DNA of 64,000 bases, from assembly GCF_000002235.5 (NCBI RefSeq), contig NW_022145606.1:46673274-46737273 (forward strand), read 5' to 3'. Below are positions 57,466 to 64,000 of this stretch, piece after piece (positions within the stretch are counted from its first letter, which is position 1; each line of letters begins with the position of its first letter). The notes beneath the pieces were generated by a model, which saw nothing but the letters and a program-made list of their open reading frames with translations, ran no database searches and was not told the DNA's origin. The DNA is from Strongylocentrotus purpuratus (Eukaryota > Echinodermata > Echinoidea > Camarodonta > Strongylocentrotidae). Made by a program: the position numbers and the translations under genes.

Positions 57466-58889
57466 ACGGGTAACCCGCATGAAATGAAAGACATTAGCTG
57501 CGTACGTGGGGCTGTATTTCACCGTCTGGTGACGTGACACTAAGCAGGTCCCTGATGCAAGTCATTTGGATCATGGGATCTTAAAACGAAACCAGTGGAA
57601 ATACATATAGCTAGAGCTAACAACCAAACAAAAGAATACATATCTCTTGCTCAGTGAGTCGGTCCTGATAGGCATTATGACGTAAATAGTATCACTTGAT
57701 AAGGTGACCTGGACATTCCACTCAACAAGTGGAGACCTTAGTCTGTTCCTAGACAGAGGGAAATTAGTGTAAATGACGAAAGGGGGGGGGGGGGGCTTCA
57801 ATATATATCAACTGTCATTGCATCTGAGTACATTTTACTTACTACACTTTAGCGAATCTAGACAATTCAAAATCTTCTTTTGTTAATGTAAACAAGTTAT
57901 TAAGGGGGGGGGGGTTGGGTAAGAAAATGCCAGGCTTTGGTTGATTCCCAGCCGTTATTTGATTATGTTTTGGACTTTTACATTCGAGTTTCGTTTTATT
58001 ATAATTGTTAAACATGACTGTGCTTATGTATTAAAATCTAAATCTAAGGAAATTTATGCTAACATAAGAAACTTAAACTGAATGATAATTGCCCCATAAT
58101 GTTTGAGAAAATATTCATAACATCTGGGGAGGCTAGGAACAGTGGAAGTGGGGTTGGGGGGTGTGTATGTGTCGTCTATATGTGTCGTGTGTCGCATGGT
58201 GAGGAGGGGGGGGGGTAGTAGTGTGTGGATAGGGGTGTTGAGAGTATGTCTAACGGAGGAGGAAATGGGGGAATAGACAAACAAATTGTCTCAAGTTTAT
58301 TTTAATATTCTTGATCATATATATGAAAATGTTTTCTAAACAGTTTACTTTATTATTGCGATTTATGTTTCATCCAAAATATCAATGTCCAAAGTTTCCA
58401 TTTCTCACTTCAGATGTATGTCTGTTTGAGTTTTTCTCGTATATTATATTAACGAGAAATGTTTGTATCAAAGAGGAACGAATTAGTACCCAAATTTGGA
58501 CATGCTTACACTTCAAATAGTTTTCTATTGTAATTTTAGTCGAAAGAATTTATTCAACAAATATGTTTTTGAGCTTCTAAGCACCCACGCTCGTCAGGTT
58601 ACAATCAGTCATCACGATTTTTTTTAATGTAAAAACCTACCAGCGTGAACATTATAACAAATGATTCAATCTAGGTACGTTTCCTTTCAGAGTGCTCCTT
58701 TCAAATGTGTTTTCTTTCTTCTGGTACCCTTGTTAGAAGACCAGGCGTATGATTATCTTATTCACCAACGATACTGTGACATGATATAAAGAGTGTGCCA
58801 GTCCGTACAGCATGGTATGACTAATATGAATCGTAAATAGGTTTTTGAGGTTTCCAGGCAAAGTCACTATTTTGTCTCTCTCTTTCTCG

Positions 58890-58923
<34 letters not shown>

Positions 58924-58929
58924 TTCTCG

Positions 58930-58965
<36 letters not shown>

Positions 58966-58970
58966 TTTCT
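57466..58970. repeat. Block B, copy 5 (partial) ending in a (CT)n tract
   Basis: Matches 18230-19772 closely, including poly-G runs and the (CT)n boundary at about 58875-58970. Confidence 0.75.
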
Positions 58971-61900
58971 TAAATAATCCAGAGTCCATGAGAAAACCCA
59001 TGTCGTTTACATGATACTAAGAAGAAGAAGAAGAACACTTGACATAAGTTCCATAACACAATGTGTTTAATCTAAGGCAACGTTACTTGTAGAATCGTCA
59101 AATGTCGGGTGATGATATTATCTTCATCTTAACACAGATGGTGATGAGCATCAAAATCCCCTTTCTCTACATGTCATCTTCATCTTTCCTCTCTCTGGTA
59201 TCTCTTTGTTAGGATCCAAACAGTACCATGCGCTCAGAAACATGGTATCAAAGGTCAATCCAACCTTCGTAATAAGGTCAGAATCAGATTGGTGAAAGTT
59301 CGAAATAGAACGGACTAATGTTTGACAGTTGTTAATGTTTGACATATGAGATCACTAAAACTATTCGAATCTCAAATTGGCTATTTGGTCAGTGGATTGT
59401 GACGTATTCATGAAAAGCTCTTCCGTTTGTCGTTGACACAAAATCATTAATTTCAGGGTTTTTTTTTTCCAATCTTGAGAGTTTCTTCTCTCTTTGGGCA
59501 CGACTCAAAATATATTTCACGGATAGCATAATCCTCTAGAAAGAAAGACCCACTTGAGTCCTAAATTTTACATGTACAATAACTATTATCATTATCATTA
59601 TAACTAATACAAGTAATTTTATAATTATTCTTATTATTGTTATTATATTTATCATTATTGTTATTATTATCATAATCATCTGCATTATCGTGATAACTAA
59701 TACAAGAATTATTACTATTATTATTATTATCGTTATTAGTATCATTATTGTCACTATTTTGTATCATGTATGATCATCGTCCTCATTATTTATAGATGAT
59801 AGTATTACTATAATATATGCCCTATCATATGCAATCATTAAGATTATAACTAACTCAGAGAACTTTGTTAGTGAGAAGAGTCTTGTATCAATTCAAAGTC
59901 CGTGGCATATTGCCAAAGAGGGCGACAGATAAGGATGGCTTTTAATTTGGACGATGCCTTCAAATCACACTCAACTTCCGATTAAACTATTAAACATGAT
60001 AAATATACTAGTAATGGGGAAATAACCGAGTCCCTGGGAAATGTTGGCTTGAAAAGTTAATATTCCTTCATCGACGACGAAGAAAAGCAAGCAAATTGAA
60101 CTTTAAGGCCCTCAGATTTTGATGAAAACTCGAAAACGAGTCTGTCGTTTTATGCAAAGAATGTTGAAGACAGTATGACATCATTCGATGTAGTACGGAA
60201 AGTCTTTACTCATACTAATGTCGATGGAACATCATTATCATGGCAAAAGTCGTCTTCTTGTTTTTCAATTTCTTCTTGATTGCTGACCTTTACGCCTACC
60301 ATTTTAACCGCTGATATATTATACGAATATCATCTCCAGAAGCTTTCATATACCTCCTGCATGTATTATTTAAATGAATACTTTTGATGACTCGGTCTTT
60401 CACTTCTTTAGGATTGTTTTTCTTTACACAAATGTCAGTGGACAAAGAACTATTTTCTGGAAATATCAGTGATCAAATTCATACTTCAAGTTTATTCCTT
60501 CAATTATCTTTGAGAAAACATTATTGAAATAATTACGAAATATGTAACATAAATTTTTGGAACATGATAACTGGCATAATTTCATTATAATAATAACTAT
60601 GCTTTTTTAGCGCAAAATTGCAGGGATGCTGTTACAAAGATAATAAAGTAAGTTAATTTTAAGTTAATTTACAATGAAAGAATCATAGACCTAGTAAGGA
60701 AGAGGAATTTTAACTTTAATGCATATTAGAATACCTAGATTTAATTTTTTTTAATATAAATTAAGGTTTATAAAACACTGATTTCCTTTCCAATTCAAAA
60801 TATAACTGGGAATTCTTAAAAACTTTAAAGGATCTTGTACATACATGTTATGCACATGCGACAAATAAAACCAACATTACAAGTCTTACAATATAAACGT
60901 ACATAGAGCAAATCAATATGACATGAAATAATTAATCTTTAAATTAGTAAAAATAAATTTAAATTGAACATTAAATTCACAACGTTTGGCTATAGACTAA
61001 CCTAATTCTCCCCCCCCCCCTCCCCTCGGTTCCTTGCTACCGGTATAGTGTAACGATCTAAAATATGATCTATAGTTTCAAACTAAACCATCTGTATCTA
61101 TTTCACTGTCAAATATACTCTGACTGTTTACCTTGCAACGGACATAATACATGTATTCCTAAATGTTTTTGTAGCGATATGAATATACATATAGATATAT
61201 ACATTTATATACCCAATAGTTAAAAGCTAACCATTAAGTAGCTTGTAATAGGATTAGAACTTAAACCATGAACAAGTGAAATGGCACTCCTAAATCTTTT
61301 ACCATTTCTCAAAATATCCCTCATCTTTTTCTCTTTTTTCTCTCTGTCGAGTTCCCCAGCTTGTTCCTTTCAATTTATCGTTTCCTGTCTTCATAATTGG
61401 AATGATTTGTTTAATATGTTTATTGTAAATTTGAGGTGCGATATGTTAAACAATTGTTATTCCTTTATAATCTTAATTGTTGTACCTTGCCAATTTCTGA
61501 GAAAGTATTGTTTTTTTAAATATAATTTTGAATAATACAAATAATAATTATGTCAATTTTGGACGTATCAGTATTTGGACTGATTTACAAAGAGTTTTCT
61601 TTCAACAAACCTTGCCGAATGAACGACTAAATGAATTAATGAATTATAAATGTGTGATAAGCTAGAAGAAGGTACGGAAATTTGGGATTGTACAGAGTAA
61701 GGCCATTTAGAAGGTATTTACGCACAGATACAGTAAACAGCTATGGATAATTTTATACAATAAATTATGTCCTAAATTTTAAAAAATGTCCGTGGAGCAG
61801 AAAAAACAAACAAAGAAATAAAAATAGAATAATGCTTTCATCATGATACATATGAATTAAGTCAACAAACTTGGACAAATTGAATATCTATACTACCTTG

Positions 61901-62661
61901 CATATTTTAAAACAAACGTTTTCGGATACATTGTAATATTTTGAGAACAATAATTTGCTTACGTTGCCACTACCATCATGGAAACTGAGTGAATCTTTCC
62001 AGAATCACAAATAACATGGAAAAGAGGCAGTTGCTCATCCCCCATAAAAGTGGAAATGCATGACTGTGTATTATATTTACAATGTATGCTTTCAGTCGAT
62101 TAAAAGGTGTGCTACCCCTACCCTCGTCTTTGATTTTGATTATCTACCTACATCTGTCTATAAAATAACCGCCATTAGCAATAATGAGCGCAACGCCTTG
62201 ATACTTAATAAGCGTAAACGTTACATAGTATACTGTCAACGGCATAATGAATTCGGTCAATATTATGATAGCATATTATAAGAGAGCGGGGTCCAGACCG
62301 ACCATTTGATTTAAATCACATTTCGGAACAGGCTTGAAGGCAAGGCAGAGGCACTGAAATGACTGCATTCTGGAGTTTTAAAGTTCCGAAATTCGATGAG
62401 CCATCATCTCATAATTATTCGGGCCAAAAGGTGCCCCATATATCCTAATTATTGGGCAGTAAGGTACTCAAATATCCTCCTATTCAGACATATGCTACGA
62501 GGTGCCTGAATACATATTTTTATCTGGTGTATGTTGGTGACTATAATTATGAGCTGTGACAACGTAGACCAGGCAAGAGTATATAATAATTATACAGTGC
62601 ATTCATTCCATTTGACCGCATAAGTTTGATCAACTCAACGTTTAATCTGCAAAGCTGAAAT
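58971..62661. repeat. Blocks A and F, copy 6: 3' flank of TRIM-6
   Basis: Closely related to 19773-22464 and 1-3270. An (ATT)n tract lies at 59575-59775. The T/C-rich middle part is retained at about 61270-61570. One 56-bp unit lies near 62260. No supported gene. Confidence 0.7.
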
Positions 62662-64000
62662 TTACTTCCATGTCTCATCGAAGATGTAAAGACTATCATG
62701 AGTGCAAAACGCAATCTCTCCCGTCTTGAATGCTTGCAAAAAGTAATTACGTATACATGATTTCGGTATCTTGAAATCAGTGATAATGTTTCTGATATAT
62801 TTGAGATATTTTGTGTACTGAATAATGCTCACCAGATCCTGATCGTGCTTAACCCATGCAATGATAACTGAATCATCCTGAAACACAGCAGGGTAAGGGA
62901 CGTAACCATCTTTGCTGATGCTATTAATGATAGCACCCGACACATCATTGATCACGTGTACGTCGTTGTCTAAATAATGCGTAACGAAAATGGATTGCCT
63001 GGATGGAATCGCAAACATCTGCCTTGGTACAGATTTGTTACACGCTATCTCTCTAATTGCCTTCCCCCCTTTTGGCTTAAATACCTGTATTTTCTTGCTT
63101 TCAGTGTTACCTATGAAGATCAGCCCATCGTTGCCTACAGTGAGACCTCCAAATTCACCTTCCCGTGTCTCAAAAGTTACATCAAGCTTTTCAAAAAGCT
63201 CTGTGTACAAGGCAATTCTGTTATTATGGTCGCGTATGACGTATCCACCATCAGCCATGAAGTGTAAGGCACCTACTTCAACAGATTTCAGAACGGTATC
63301 TTGTATGATGCCCTCAGAAGAAAATATGACTATTCCTCCCTCATAACTACCAACAGCCATTTCATTCGTTGGTGATATTACCATCCCGCTCGGGCTATTT
63401 CCAGCAGGCAGTGGAGCTTCCGTGCGCAGAACCCACAATTTAGAATTCTTTTGTCTTAGCTGGCCCAACTGGAATCCAACCGATCCCTGGCTCCTGAAGC
63501 CAATTCTTTCACCTTCCTCAGCAGTTCTTCTGGGCAGCTCCTCATCTGGCCTAATCTTGTTCAGAAGCTCTTTCAGCTGTTGACACATTGCTTTATGTGC
63601 GGTCAGAGCCTCTGTCTTGAGAGGAAAATTAAGACCATCCTTAACCAAGTCCACAACCTTCTTAATTTCGTCTATCTGCTTACGAATCGGCTTCTCCACG
63701 TCTCCCAATGAAGTCCTAAGTTTCCCTAGCTTGTCCCCAACTTCATATTTCAACACCCTCTTTTTTTCCGTCAATTTCTCAACTAATTCCTCAAAAGTCG
63801 CATCTATTTCCCAATTGAGTTGTTCCTGTGCGGTTTGCACCCTTTTACGCTGGTATTCAACGAAAGTAAAGTACTTGTCAACGTTGCGTATCTTTGCATC
63901 CGCTTTAGATACAAGTTTCTCAACGTGTTTCTTTTGCTCAGTTTCATGTTCGCCTGCTTCCACGATAGTGTGAGCCTCCTTTGCATGCTCTAATAAGCCA
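62662..64000 (-). CDS. TRIM-6 (partial, 5' end beyond window): B-box, coiled coil and propeller-like domain
   Basis: The frame is open from the stop at 62662 to the window edge, about 445 residues. It enters within the B-box (GLLEHAK, then a His a few residues on), so the RING and start lie outside the window. A GTG at 63963 is not a start; it is an internal Val where paralogues have Leu or Ile. The coiled coil is complete. Like TRIM-1, it lacks the THTREVPAHTK linker. Propeller loops are the most divergent of the set (REGEFGG, NTESKKIQVF, NKSVPRQMFAI), and one loop is shortened. It ends DETWK. No break is visible in the part present. Confidence 0.9.
   Translation of the reverse strand, partial: GLLEHAKEAHTIVEAGEHETEQKKHVEKLVSKADAKIRNVDKYFTFVEYQRKRVQTAQEQLNWEIDATFEELVEKLTEKKRVLKYEVGDKLGKLRTSLGDVEKPIRKQIDEIKKVVDLVKDGLNFPLKTEALTAHKAMCQQLKELLNKIRPDEELPRRTAEEGERIGFRSQGSVGFQLGQLRQKNSKLWVLRTEAPLPAGNSPSGMVISPTNEMAVGSYEGGIVIFSSEGIIQDTVLKSVEVGALHFMADGGYVIRDHNNRIALYTELFEKLDVTFETREGEFGGLTVGNDGLIFIGNTESKKIQVFKPKGGKAIREIACNKSVPRQMFAIPSRQSIFVTHYLDNDVHVINDVSGAIINSISKDGYVPYPAVFQDDSVIIAWVKHDQDLVSIIQYTKYLKYIRNIITDFKIPKSCIRNYFLQAFKTGEIAFCTHDSLYIFDETWK

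Noticed and set aside
1-64000. CRISPR array or prokaryotic defence island
   Set aside because: Repeats are microsatellites or tandem minisatellites without unique spacers, and the gene structure is eukaryotic.

Overview
The window looks like nuclear DNA of a marine deuterostome, most probably a sea urchin. This is inferred from content, not from a database match. The DNA is AT-rich. It holds a tandem cluster of intron-poor TRIM-type genes (RING, B-box and coiled coil followed by a beta-propeller-like tail), a family type strongly expanded in echinoderms. It is also dense in MITEs, a tRNA-derived SINE, LINE fragments, poly-C/poly-G tracts and microsatellites. No bacterial operon, CRISPR array, rRNA or functional tRNA gene is visible, and no retrovirus-like or Polinton-like element was recognised.

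Six TRIM copies lie on the minus strand. Four are complete: TRIM-1 (3271-5043), TRIM-2 (12850-14625), TRIM-3 (22465-24237) and TRIM-5 (46191-47948). One is a pseudogene with a nonsense codon, a coiled-coil deletion and a lost 3' half (psi-TRIM-4, about 37020-38000). One runs off the right edge (TRIM-6, 62662 to beyond 64000). Each complete copy has one coding exon, preceded by a conserved 181-185 nt intron in the 5' leader. The RING and B-box zinc ligands are preserved. The loops of the C-terminal propeller-like domain differ most between copies, as expected for a sensing or ligand-binding face.

The space between the genes is mostly older copies of the same duplicated segments. Block A (microsatellite plus conserved non-coding DNA) and block F lie on the 3' side of each gene. 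Upstream DNA comes in two types: D1, followed by block C, at TRIM-1 and TRIM-3; and D2, followed by tandem block B, at TRIM-2 and TRIM-5. The array therefore reads as a higher-order two-gene repeat with boundaries at (CT)n tracts near 1, 19775 and 58960. It has been modified by deletions, gene conversion and transposon insertions. Comparison between copies gives natural empty sites for several insertions: a hAT-like MITE with a perfect 8-bp target duplication (16370-16570), a 2.04-kb unknown insert (41671-43714), a MITE (53497-54075) and a foldback element carrying a nested MITE (55526-56880).

The stretch 24700-36690 has no convincing gene. It is made of block C, a G/C-homopolymer-rich MITE-like element, tandem degenerate units (29990-34330), an element built on a repeated CATTCAAATT motif (30320-32372) and a 96-bp tandem array (35896-36255). 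The genes would work together only in the sense of a diversified multigene family. By analogy with the TRIM family, they would be cytoplasmic E3 ubiquitin ligases with diversified recognition domains, perhaps in innate immunity.
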